Positions 53,447-61,520 of a stretch of DNA of 64,000 nucleotides are shown here, one piece after another. A program made the translations under genes and the position numbers. Source of the DNA: Spirosoma fluviale (GTDB lineage: Bacteria; Bacteroidota; Bacteroidia; Cytophagales; Spirosomataceae); contig NZ_OCNH01000001.1 in assembly GCF_900230225.1 (NCBI RefSeq), forward strand, positions 2,232,001 to 2,296,000, in the 5' to 3' direction. Under the pieces are notes generated by a model. It saw only the letters and a program-made list of their open reading frames with translations. It was not told the origin of the DNA and did no database searches. Each line of letters starts with the position of its first letter. Position 1 is the first letter of the stretch.

Positions 53447-53989
53447 TTATTTGGTCTGTGAAACAGCCTTGGGTTGAACAGGAACGCACCCGTAATAATG
53501 GCCGGGAATAAACTGGTAATGGGTCAGGTTGGTCATGACGTATTCCGATGTCATGTAGCCCCGAACGGTTAGACCCTTCACCAGCGAGTAAAAGTCTTTC
53601 TGAGCGGTATCCGACGATTTTGATAACTGAGTGAGCAGGGCGGTGCGCTGAGCGGTGTTTCCGTCTGCAAAGGGCTTGCCAAACGAGGTTTTAGCCAGGC
53701 CATCCAGCGAATCGAGCCCTTTTTGAAGCGTCTCCTGCGATGGTTTCGGGTAGCAGTCGGCCACCATTTTCTGCACGAACTGATGTACATTGAGGGCCTT
53801 TGCTCCCGGCGTATCCGTTGTCGGAATGATCGTTTCGACAAATTCAGCCAGCAGGTCGGTCTGGCTTCGGGAGAGGATCTGTTGGGGTGAATGGACAGTT
53901 TCGGCCGTCCAGCCATTTGCCCAGGCAGGTAGGCTTACAAGCCCGCCAAGGGCACCCGCCATTGTTTTTAACGCATTACGTCTTTCCAC
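53447..53989 (-). CDS. Gluconate 2-dehydrogenase subunit 3 family protein
   Basis: This 180-residue protein has a Tat-like export signal (MERRNALKTMAGALGGLVSLPAWA), with a GTG start at 53989 and no ATG nearby that keeps the signal. The body is the helical subunit-3 domain: LLAEFVETIIPTTDTPGAKALNVHQFVQKMVADCY, then DFYSLVKGLTVRGYMTSEYVM and the C-terminal FIPGHYYGCVPV. Such proteins are the export-competent small subunits of GMC-type sugar dehydrogenases. It starts the transcription unit, 69 nt before the GMC gene. Confidence 0.9.
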   Translation of the reverse strand: MERRNALKTMAGALGGLVSLPAWANGWTAETVHSPQQILSRSQTDLLAEFVETIIPTTDTPGAKALNVHQFVQKMVADCYPKPSQETLQKGLDSLDGLAKTSFGKPFADGNTAQRTALLTQLSKSSDTAQKDFYSLVKGLTVRGYMTSEYVMTNLTHYQFIPGHYYGCVPVQPKAVSQTK

Positions 53990-54355
53990 AGGAATAGTTA
54001 CTACAATCGTTGATTAGTCTGTCAAAGATATAAAACAAACATGGACGAATTATACCCTTTAAACGATATAAATGAGCGAATTGTATAGCAACTTTTTTTA
54101 TAAATCCCTGATTTAAAGCCAATCTTAGGGTATCCCCTAGCCTATAGTCTTATCTTCATACACTAAACATGCCCTGCCCACAACCGAAAAGACTACCACA
54201 TCACTATACTAGTAAATACAATCACAACTAGTATTTATCAAAGGGGTTAAATGCCAATTAAATCATGTTTCTTTTGTATACTTCTGCAACATTTAGCATT
54301 TGTGATACGTAAACTAGAGTAGGCAGGTAGTTCTTTCAGCTCGCCTAAAAACTCT
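53990..54355. other. AT-rich divergent promoter region
   Basis: 366 bp between the divergent dehydrogenase-subunit and S41 peptidase genes. It holds a TTTTG (54272-54276) spaced 17 nt from TAGCATTTG (54294-54302), a possible promoter for the peptidase. It also has an 8-bp inverted repeat, ATACTAGT/ACTAGTAT (54206-54213 and 54227-54234), that could be an operator. No gene is visible. Confidence 0.4.
54297..54310 (+). repeat. 14-nt motif shared by two upstream regions (copy 1)
   Basis: CATTTGTGATACGT occurs here, 46 nt before the S41 peptidase start, and again at 56041-56054 before the Kelch operon. It overlaps the possible -7 box, so it may be a common promoter or operator element. Confidence 0.4.
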
Positions 54356-55834
54356 ATGAAACAACACGTTGTGAACAAAGCCCGGCGGGCTTCCTTAAAT
54401 CAGGTTTTCAAGCAAAACAAATCATTTGTGGCAGTAGCGCTGCTTGGTTTTATCGGGTCTTTGTCGGGATGTAAAAAAACAACCGATGACGTAACTCCAA
54501 AAACGACCACAACCGCAGCCAGCGAGAACAGTACGGTAGACAACTGGATACTGGCCAATATGCGGGATTTATATTACTGGAATGACAAAATCCCGGCTAA
54601 CCCCGACACGACCCTGTCGCCCGATGTATTCTTCGACTCGATCCTGAACAAATTCAACGCGACCACGAACCCGGATGGCGACCGTTTTTCGTGGATAGAA
54701 AACGATGCCAACACGCTAACGGCGGAACTGAGTGGCGAATCGGTCACGACCGGCATGGATTTTAACCTGTATTTGCGGGGGTCAAGCGGGGTCATTGCCC
54801 AGGTGTTGTACGTACTGCCCGGCTCTCCGGCCGAAAAAGCAAACCTGAAACGGGGCGACATTATTACGAAAGTGAACGGTCAGTTAATGACCACCACAAA
54901 TTACTCGGACCTGTTGTTCACTGGCACGACCTTTACGTATGGTCTGGGTACAGTGAGTGGTACAACGATCGCAGACTCCGACCAAACCCGTAATGTTACG
55001 GCAACGGTGTTTCAGGAAAATCCGGTGTTCCTGGATTCTATTTATACCGTTGGCACCAAAAAAGTCGGCTATCTGGTGTACAACCAGTTTGTTCGCGGTG
55101 CCAATGGCAGTAATGCCAACGAATATGACGCGCAGGTCGATGCCATATTCAGTAACTTCAAAGCCCAGGGCGTAAATGAGTTAGTGTTGGATCTGCGCTA
55201 TAACCCAGGCGGTTATACGTCGTCTTCCGCCAATCTGGCCAGCCTGATCGGGAAGGGTGTCAGTTCCAATAAACTTTACTTCCGCGAAGAGTGGAACAGC
55301 ACCGTCACGCCCTATTTAAAACAGGAGTGGGGCAGTAATTTCAACATTCAGAACTTCCTCGACAAACCCCAGAACATCGGCAATAACTTGTCGCGGGTAT
55401 TTGTGCTCACAACAGATTTAACTGCTTCGGCCAGTGAATTGATCATTAACGGTCTGCGTCCGTACATGCCCGTCACGACGATAGGAACAACCACCCATGG
55501 CAAAAACGTTGGGTCAATTACCATTGCCGACGAGACGGGCAAGATTAAATGGGGAATGCAGCCCATTGTGTTCAAGTCGTACAACAGTCTGGGCCAGTCC
55601 GATTACGCAACTGGATTTACGCCCAACGTTGAGGTAGATGAAACGTCGCCACTGTTGCCCCTGGGCGATACGAACGAACCGATGCTCAACGAAGCACTGA
55701 ATCAGATTTCGGGCAATGTAGCGGGCGGACGCCGGGCAGCTGTGCGGAACCCATTCATCCAGATGGGTTCGTCGATTCAACGGAAAGCCGGTGGTCAATC
55801 CATGATACGGGACATCAAGAGTCTGAAATTATAA
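54356..55834 (+). CDS. S41-family (C-terminal processing type) peptidase lipoprotein
   Basis: This 492-residue lipoprotein has its lipobox at Cys39 (FIGSLSGC) after a long basic N-region. A Thr-rich linker precedes a helical cap (NWILANMRDLYYWNDKIP). A PDZ-like domain (VLYVLPGSPAEKANLKRGDIITKVNG) spans about 145-215, and the S41 core is at about 235-440. The catalytic Ser358 lies in LTASASELI and Lys383, exactly 25 residues on, in THGKNVGSI; this is the Ser/Lys dyad spacing of CtpA. LVLDLRYNPGG is the substrate-strand motif. It probably trims or degrades envelope proteins at the outer membrane. It stands alone, with a hairpin terminator downstream. Confidence 0.92.
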   Translation: MKQHVVNKARRASLNQVFKQNKSFVAVALLGFIGSLSGCKKTTDDVTPKTTTTAASENSTVDNWILANMRDLYYWNDKIPANPDTTLSPDVFFDSILNKFNATTNPDGDRFSWIENDANTLTAELSGESVTTGMDFNLYLRGSSGVIAQVLYVLPGSPAEKANLKRGDIITKVNGQLMTTTNYSDLLFTGTTFTYGLGTVSGTTIADSDQTRNVTATVFQENPVFLDSIYTVGTKKVGYLVYNQFVRGANGSNANEYDAQVDAIFSNFKAQGVNELVLDLRYNPGGYTSSSANLASLIGKGVSSNKLYFREEWNSTVTPYLKQEWGSNFNIQNFLDKPQNIGNNLSRVFVLTTDLTASASELIINGLRPYMPVTTIGTTTHGKNVGSITIADETGKIKWGMQPIVFKSYNSLGQSDYATGFTPNVEVDETSPLLPLGDTNEPMLNEALNQISGNVAGGRRAAVRNPFIQMGSSIQRKAGGQSMIRDIKSLKL

Positions 55835-55858
55835 TTGCTTTTTTTTAGCACGATTCCA

Positions 55859-55897
55859 ACGACTACCACATCAGGCGGGTCCTTGTGTGGTAGTCGT
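55859..55897 (+). terminator. Hairpin terminator after the S41 peptidase
   Basis: A 12-bp perfect stem (ACGACTACCACA and complement, 15-nt loop) is preceded by a run of eight T and followed by CTTACTT. It lies 25 nt after the stop codon. Confidence 0.65.
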
Positions 55898-56163
55898 CTT
55901 ACTTATTTGTTTGCTTCGTCTATTCGCCAATAATTAAGAATTTTTATGAAAGTAGCTCGTTGGTATGTAAGGGCTGTTTGACGTAATTTTGCAGAACGCT
56001 TTTGAGTCCCCATTCACGCTGAAGGTTGTCCAGTTTACCTCATTTGTGATACGTTTAGGCTTCTTTCCGGGCTAACTCATCCCCGCCGGGATGGCAAAAT
56101 CATCGTTCTTAACTCAAATTGGTATAACTTTACGTTTTAGTTCGTTCGTTTACGCTCTTGTTC
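55898..56163. other. Leader region of the Kelch-DUF4907-DUF4270 operon
   Basis: With the terminator before it, this gap spans about 330 bp. It holds the second CATTTGTGATACGT copy and a TACGTTTA (56050-56057) that is one base off the -7 consensus. A small frame at 56091-56333 overlaps the Kelch gene in another frame and is not supported. Confidence 0.4.
56041..56054 (+). repeat. 14-nt motif shared by two upstream regions (copy 2)
   Basis: CATTTGTGATACGT, identical to 54297-54310, lies here about 110 nt before the Kelch lipoprotein start. Confidence 0.4.
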
Positions 56164-57240
56164 ATGATTCATTTACCATTTCGATTTCTTTCGGCTACCA
56201 ACTCCCAGCCGCAATCTGTACTCCAGGAGGCATCGCTCTCTCCCGTAACCAAGACAGGCAAAAAACAGCAACGGATAAACTGGGTGCTGGGTGCCCTTTC
56301 CATCGGCTGGGCGGGACTGCTGATCGGCTGTAATAGTTCTACTACAGTGTCGACTCTGGGCGACTGGACAAAACGATCTGCATTCGAAGGCGTAGGCCGT
56401 TCCGGTGCCTCCAGTTTTGTCATTAATAATATTGCGTACATGGGTACCGGCCTCGATGGCAGCAACCAGCGGCTTCAGGATTTCTGGGCTTATGATCCGG
56501 CCAAAAACGCCTGGACCCAAAAAGCTAACTACGGTGGCTTAGCCCGTTATTCGGGCGTAGGTTTTTCCATTGGTAACAAAGGCTATATCGGCACTGGCAT
56601 CAATTTGAACAGCGATAGGCTGAAGGATTTCTGGAGCTATGATCCAACCACTAACCTCTGGGTTAAGGTGGCTGATTTTGGTGGAACCGCCCGCTATGGT
56701 TCGCTTGCTTTCGGGATTGGCAACAAAGGATATGTAGCTACCGGCAATGATGGCAACTACCTGAAAGACATGTGGGCCTTTGATCCAACGGCCAATACCT
56801 GGACCAAAGTAGCCAGCTACGGTGGTGAAAAACGCATTGGCGGTGTTGCTTTTGTGATTGAGGGTAAGGCCTATGCGGGCACCGGAAACAACAATGGCAT
56901 TGCCCAGCGCGACTGGTACGTATATGACCCTGCTACGGATACGTGGACGCAGAAGCTTGACTTCCTAACCGACCAGGCCGTTCAGCGGAGCTATGGCATT
57001 GGGTTTGCCATCAACGGAAAAGGGTATGTAACCCTTGGCGATAACGTAGCCGTTTGGGAGTACAATCCAGCCACTGATATCTGGGCACAACTCGGCTCGT
57101 TTGAAGGCTCACCCCGCCAGAACGCGGTTGGTTTCGCCATTGGCAACAAAGGATACGTAACTACCGGTAGCGCCAGCGGTACGAGCCGTTTCGACGATCT
57201 GTGGGATTTCGATCCAACCATTGAACAGGTTATTAACTAA
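56164..57240 (+). CDS. Kelch-repeat beta-propeller lipoprotein
   Basis: From the ATG at 56164 (a TTG two codons earlier is also possible) the protein is 358 residues. A long basic N-region precedes a lipobox ending at Cys56 (AGLLIGC). Six Kelch/galactose-oxidase-type blades follow, each with a repeated GVGFSIGNKGYIGTG-like strand pair and a DFWAYDPAKNAWTQ-like strand. No oxidase copper site is visible, so it is a binding propeller. It starts a three-gene unit with a DUF4907 protein (41 nt later) and a DUF4270 lipoprotein, a trio I recall recurring in Bacteroidota. A role in outer-membrane or surface assembly is inferred. Confidence 0.85.
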   Translation: MIHLPFRFLSATNSQPQSVLQEASLSPVTKTGKKQQRINWVLGALSIGWAGLLIGCNSSTTVSTLGDWTKRSAFEGVGRSGASSFVINNIAYMGTGLDGSNQRLQDFWAYDPAKNAWTQKANYGGLARYSGVGFSIGNKGYIGTGINLNSDRLKDFWSYDPTTNLWVKVADFGGTARYGSLAFGIGNKGYVATGNDGNYLKDMWAFDPTANTWTKVASYGGEKRIGGVAFVIEGKAYAGTGNNNGIAQRDWYVYDPATDTWTQKLDFLTDQAVQRSYGIGFAINGKGYVTLGDNVAVWEYNPATDIWAQLGSFEGSPRQNAVGFAIGNKGYVTTGSASGTSRFDDLWDFDPTIEQVIN

Positions 57241-57281
57241 GTAAGGTGCAGGATAGCTCATTGAAAAAAGCTGGCCCATCG

Positions 57282-57608
57282 ATGCAGTCAAATCTGGTCC
57301 GGAAAGGATTACTTCTGGTGTTACTGGTACTGGCAATTTTAACGGTCAGGCTCGTTTACCAGCGTCAGAATCCGTATACGGTTGAGGTTTTTGCAACAAC
57401 CGGTGGCTGGGGCTATTCAATCGTAACTAATGGCAAGCTGCTCATTCATCAGCCTACGATTCCGGGTCAGCCCGGAATCGTAGGCTTTGCTTCCGAAGAC
57501 GAAGCAAAGCGCGTTGGCGAACGGGTAGTGGAGAAAATACAAAAGGATAAGGCCCTGCCTACCCTGACGAATGACGAACTACGCCAGTTGGGCGTAAAAA
57601 TTCCCTGA
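57282..57608 (+). CDS. DUF4907 family membrane-anchored protein
   Basis: From the ATG at 57282 the protein is 108 residues; an in-frame GTG at 57246 is an alternative. One N-terminal transmembrane helix (GLLLVLLVLAILTVRLVY) anchors a small domain. It carries the DUF4907 signature GGWGYSIVTNGKLLIHQPTIPG, then GFASEDEAKRVGERVVEKIQ and LTNDELRQLGVKIP. The function of the domain is unknown. It lies between the Kelch and DUF4270 genes, 11 nt before the latter, so all three are very probably one complex or pathway. The DNA for PTIPGQPGIVGF contains a 12-bp inverted repeat (CTACGATTCCGG...CCGGAATCGTAG). Confidence 0.82.
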   Translation: MQSNLVRKGLLLVLLVLAILTVRLVYQRQNPYTVEVFATTGGWGYSIVTNGKLLIHQPTIPGQPGIVGFASEDEAKRVGERVVEKIQKDKALPTLTNDELRQLGVKIP

Positions 57609-57619
57609 ATTATTTGCTT

Positions 57620-58942
57620 ATGCGTATTCTCTGGTACGCCGGTTTGCTTTGGCTAACCGGTATCGTGCTATTTGGTTGTCAGTCGGGCGATCTCAACGTG
57701 GGTCAGTCGGTTATAAATCCGCAGCAGTTGCAGGTTTTTTCCCTTGACTCCATGACGGTGAAAACCTCCACAGTTATGCGGACCGATTCATTCCTGACAT
57801 CAGGCTCTTCTGAGCCGGATATAGCGGTTGGTTATTGGAAGGACGCGCAAACCGGACAGCAAACCGTTCAATCGTTTGCGGCTATTGATTACCCCGCCAA
57901 TTCGTTAGTATCCCAGACAAATTTTCGACTGGATTCACTGGTTCTGGAATTCGGCTACTCCTTTGTCTATGGTGATACAACATCGACTTTTGATCTGAAT
58001 GTCAGTCTGCTGAACAGACCCATGCCGGCCCAGTTCTATTACAACACCAGTTCGGTTGGGTACGCGGCCAAACCAATTGCCAAACGTTCGTTTCTGCCTC
58101 GTCCACTGAGCGGTACTCGTCAACTGCAGGTTCGCATGCCGGATTCTCTGGCGCAGAACCTATTTAACAAACTGATTAGCGGAGAGATTACCAACAACAT
58201 AAACCTGAACGATTTCCTGCCAGGTTTTGCCATGACCTCCACGTCTACGGCCAATACAATGCTCGGTTTATCGACGAACAGCACCGTTAGTGGCTTACGT
58301 ATGTATTACCACGATACAGACCTGAATCGCACGGCCGCTACCCTTCTGTTCCCGATTACATCGCTGCATTTCACCAAGATAATCAATGACCGCAGCGGTA
58401 CACCACTAAGCGCGCTGAAAAGCAAATCCGACGTTGTTAGCAGTACCCTGACCAACAATACGACCTTTGTTTCGGTGGGTGCCGGTTTGCAAACCCGGGT
58501 CGAATTTCCCTACCTGAATGATTTTTTCCGGCCAGAGAACCTTGCCGATTTGAACAGAGCACTTTTAGTCATCAACTCCGTTCGGCTCGACAGACGCGAC
58601 AATAGTCCGCCCTTATCGAGTCTGCAACTGTACCAGACCAATAATCAGAACGAATTTATTGCTTCGATACCGGGTGGTATTTCAGGAGGTGAAGCTGCTA
58701 GTGGCAACTACTTCGTAGATCCGTTAGCTATCCTGTTTACCGATAGTTATACGATCGATCTGACCTATTACATTGGCCAGATCATCAAGAAAAAAGCACT
58801 TACTCAACCGCTCCTGCTTGGAGTTCCAACTCCTCAAGGTGGTTATACAATTCGGACGTTACTTCAGCGGTCTGCGCTTGGGGATCAATTCAAGCAGAAT
58901 GACCAGTTGCAATTAAAACTGTTTGTTACCTCTGGAACCTGA
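57620..58942 (+). CDS. DUF4270 family lipoprotein
   Basis: From the ATG at 57620 (a TTG two codons before is less likely) the protein is 440 residues with a lipobox at Cys20 (GIVLFGC). The mature part starts DLNVGQSVINPQQLQVFSLDS and continues with the beta-rich DUF4270 pattern. This includes VMRTDSFLTS near the N-terminus, FRLDSLVLEFGY, FPITSLHF, LNRALLVINSVRLD and a C-terminal LKLFVTSG. DUF4270 proteins are Bacteroidota surface lipoproteins of unknown function. It ends the three-gene unit and is followed by a 26-bp hairpin. Confidence 0.83.
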   Translation: MRILWYAGLLWLTGIVLFGCQSGDLNVGQSVINPQQLQVFSLDSMTVKTSTVMRTDSFLTSGSSEPDIAVGYWKDAQTGQQTVQSFAAIDYPANSLVSQTNFRLDSLVLEFGYSFVYGDTTSTFDLNVSLLNRPMPAQFYYNTSSVGYAAKPIAKRSFLPRPLSGTRQLQVRMPDSLAQNLFNKLISGEITNNINLNDFLPGFAMTSTSTANTMLGLSTNSTVSGLRMYYHDTDLNRTAATLLFPITSLHFTKIINDRSGTPLSALKSKSDVVSSTLTNNTTFVSVGAGLQTRVEFPYLNDFFRPENLADLNRALLVINSVRLDRRDNSPPLSSLQLYQTNNQNEFIASIPGGISGGEAASGNYFVDPLAILFTDSYTIDLTYYIGQIIKKKALTQPLLLGVPTPQGGYTIRTLLQRSALGDQFKQNDQLQLKLFVTSGT

Positions 58943-58985
58943 GCCGGTCAAGGGTAAGCGTCCGGCTGCTTCATAATATGCGTTT

Positions 58986-59042
58986 TACATCAGCGAGAGC
59001 TGGGTACAAGTTCATCACTTGTACCCAGCTCTCGCTGATGTA
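58986..59042 (+). terminator. 26-bp perfect hairpin terminator
   Basis: The arms at 58986-59011 and 59017-59042 are exact complements with a 5-nt loop. It follows the DUF4270 stop by about 45 nt and separates that operon from the Kai operon. Confidence 0.65.
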
Positions 59043-59383
59043 GTATCGGTCAACACCTAAATTTGTTATGGATTATCTATCTTCATAGATCACTATTCTA
59101 GTTAAAAAATAGTTTAAATATTCTATTCAATTGAAAGTTAAGTTGTAACCACGGCTGACCTGATTAACCCCTGCTTCCAGGCTTCGATCTGGTCAGATCT
59201 TCAAACTATTCAGCATGATTAATAGTATATATACTATCTTGTTTGGCATAAACTTTTAACCCTGTTCGACTAACAAAGACACAATATTGTCAAAACGAAC
59301 AGTTGTAAGCCTGTTATTTGTTAGATTCGGATACTTTTTTTACTAAGTCAACAGTAAAAGTCGTTCCTCCTTTTTGTACGTAA
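59043..59383. other. AT-rich region upstream of the Kai-like operon
   Basis: About 340 bp of AT-rich DNA without a gene. It should contain the Kai operon promoter. I see no clean TTTG-N19-TAnnTTTG pair; TAGTTTAA near 59110 is the nearest -7-like sequence. Confidence 0.45.
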
Positions 59384-61093
59384 ATGAGTTTAGAAACAGC
59401 TAACACGTCAAATTCTTATTTATCATCTCTCCCTAAAACGCTGACCGGCATCACAGGTTTGGATGAAATTACCAAAGGTGGATTACCGAAAGGCCGTCCA
59501 ACCCTAATTTGCGGTAGCGCTGGCTGCGGTAAGACGCTTTTTTCTATTGAATTTATCGTACGGGGTGCCCTCGAATTTAATGAACCGGGGGTCTTTATGG
59601 CTTTTGAAGAAAAATCGGAAGAGTTGGCCCAAAATGTAGCCTCGCTGGGGTTTGACCTGAATCAATTACAACGGGATAAGCTCATCAGGCTGGATCACGT
59701 TCATATCGAACGAAGTGAAATAGAAGAAACTGGCGAGTATGACCTCGATGGGCTGTTTATCCGGCTCGGCTATGCCATTGATCAGATAGGCGCCAAACGG
59801 GTCGTTCTGGACACCATTGAAAACTTGTTTTCCGGTCTGACCAATCAGGGAATTCTCCGGGCAGAATTAAGGCGCCTTTTCGAGTGGCTTAAAGAACGGA
59901 AAGTAACAACCATCATTACCGGCGAACGGGGCGATGGTACATTGACCCGACACGGGTTGGAAGAATACGTGTCGGACTGCGTTATACTCCTGGACCATCG
60001 GGTGAGCAACCAGATTTCGACCCGGCTGCTACGCATCGTCAAATACCGGGGGTCTATGCATGGCACGAACGAGTACCCGTTCCTGATCAATGAGAAAGGC
60101 ATTTCTGTGCTGCCCGTCACCTCCCTGACGCTGGATCATCCGGTATCGTCTGATCGCATATCGTCCGGGATTCCGGCGCTGGATAAAATGCTGGACGGGC
60201 AGGGCTTTTTCAAGGGTAGCAGTATTCTGATTTCGGGCACCGCTGGTACGGGTAAAACAAGTATTGCGGCCAGCTTTGCCAACGAAGCCTGCCTGCAAAA
60301 CAGACGGTGTATCTATTTCGCTTTTGAAGAGTCTTCGCATCAGATCATCCGCAACATGCGCTCCATTGGTTTCGACCTTCAGACGCACATCGATAAAGGC
60401 CTGTTGAAGTTTCAGGCTTCCCGCCCTACCTTGAACGGGCTGGAAATGCACCTGGTAGCGATCCACAGGCAGATAAAAGAATTTAAACCATCGGTCGTTA
60501 TTCTGGACCCGATTACCAATCTGATTACTGTTGGCACGGTGAGTGACGTAAAATCGATGCTGATCCGGTTAATCGACTTTTTGCAGGCCGAGCAAATTAC
60601 GGTTCTATTTACGGCCCTGACGCTCAACAATGTCATCAATGAGCAGACCGACGAAGGCGTTTCGTCGCTGGTCGACGCCTGGTTACTGGTAAAAGACATA
60701 GAGTTCAATGGGGAACGAAACCGGGGCTTGTATGTCATGAAATCGAGGGGAATGAAACACTCCAATCAGGTACGGGAGTTTATCATTACCGACAAAGGGC
60801 TCGACCTGGTTGATGTTTACCTTGGCTCGGAGGGGGTTCTGACCGGTTCGGCGAGGGAAGCCCAGCAACTGCTTGAAGAAACGGGCATTGTCTTACGCGA
60901 ATACGCGACCACCCGGAAAGACCGCGAAATTGAGCGTAAAAAATTGATTCTGGAATCGAAGATTGCCAGCCTGAAAGAGGAATTTGAGTCTGTCCAGGAC
61001 GAATTGAACAAGACCTACATTGAGGATGAGTTACGGAAGGAAGTGATGCAGAAAAATCGGGAGCAGATGACCCGGAGTCGGCACAACGAATAA
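59384..61093 (+). CDS. kaiC: KaiC-like double RecA ATPase/autokinase
   Basis: This 569-residue cytoplasmic protein has two RecA-type domains. CI has Walker A GSAGCGKT (44-51) and catalytic pair Glu75-Glu76. CII has GTAGTGKT (285-292) and Glu315-Glu316. In CII, residues 421-431 align without gaps to the phosphosite loop of cyanobacterial KaiC: Thr422 matches Thr426, and Ser427-Ser428 replace Ser431-Thr432, so autophosphorylation is plausible with a Ser-Ser pair. The C-terminus (about 505-569) is a charged, probably coiled-coil extension and not the KaiA-binding tail of the 519-residue clock protein. No kaiA is present. Two kaiB genes and a kinase gene follow, so it is a KaiBC signalling module, perhaps a timer or stress regulator rather than a true clock. 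Confidence 0.93.
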   Translation: MSLETANTSNSYLSSLPKTLTGITGLDEITKGGLPKGRPTLICGSAGCGKTLFSIEFIVRGALEFNEPGVFMAFEEKSEELAQNVASLGFDLNQLQRDKLIRLDHVHIERSEIEETGEYDLDGLFIRLGYAIDQIGAKRVVLDTIENLFSGLTNQGILRAELRRLFEWLKERKVTTIITGERGDGTLTRHGLEEYVSDCVILLDHRVSNQISTRLLRIVKYRGSMHGTNEYPFLINEKGISVLPVTSLTLDHPVSSDRISSGIPALDKMLDGQGFFKGSSILISGTAGTGKTSIAASFANEACLQNRRCIYFAFEESSHQIIRNMRSIGFDLQTHIDKGLLKFQASRPTLNGLEMHLVAIHRQIKEFKPSVVILDPITNLITVGTVSDVKSMLIRLIDFLQAEQITVLFTALTLNNVINEQTDEGVSSLVDAWLLVKDIEFNGERNRGLYVMKSRGMKHSNQVREFIITDKGLDLVDVYLGSEGVLTGSAREAQQLLEETGIVLREYATTRKDREIERKKLILESKIASLKEEFESVQDELNKTYIEDELRKEVMQKNREQMTRSRHNE

Positions 61094-61226
61094 TTCATTT
61101 CTGGCTCGTTGAATACTGTTTAATAGCGCAAAGGTTAGTTGTCATGGGATGACCCGCTGATCGTCAGCCAATAACCGCTCGGGCGAATAGCCAGCAATCC
61201 AATGCTTATGATTACTTACTTAATGA

Positions 61227-61520
61227 ATGGAAACGAACGATGAAACGTGGGAGCTGCGGCTCTACATTGCTGGTAATACCCCTAAATCCCAACTTGCCCT
61301 CTCGAACTTAAAAAAGTACTGCGAAGAGCATCTAAAAGGTAAATACCTGATTGAGGTCATTGACCTGCTGGTAAAACCACAACTGGCAGAAGGCGACCAG
61401 ATATTTGCGGTACCAACCCTTGTAAAAAAAGTACCTGAACCTATTCGGAAGATTATCGGCGACTTATCGAATGAAGAGAAAGTGCTGGTAGGCTTGAATA
61501 TTCGCCCGGCTATTAAGTAA
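61227..61520 (+). CDS. kaiB: KaiB protein, canonical-like copy
   Basis: This 97-residue thioredoxin-like protein follows KaiB closely: [27 protein letters not shown], then [41 protein letters not shown] and EKVLVGLNI. KaiB changes fold and binds the KaiC CI ring. The product has a short acidic N-terminus and no export signal. It lies 133 nt after kaiC and its TAA directly abuts the ATG of the second kaiB, so the two are translated together. Confidence 0.93.
   Translation: METNDETWELRLYIAGNTPKSQLALSNLKKYCEEHLKGKYLIEVIDLLVKPQLAEGDQIFAVPTLVKKVPEPIRKIIGDLSNEEKVLVGLNIRPAIK

Noticed and set aside
54206..54234. ATACTAGT/ACTAGTAT inverted repeat as a defined operator
   Set aside because: Only 8 bp per arm in AT-rich DNA, which is expected by chance; mentioned in the intergenic entry only.
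56091..56333. 80-codon frame in the leader of the Kelch operon
   Set aside because: It overlaps the Kelch lipoprotein in another frame and resembles no family; the Kelch frame has a lipobox and propeller repeats.
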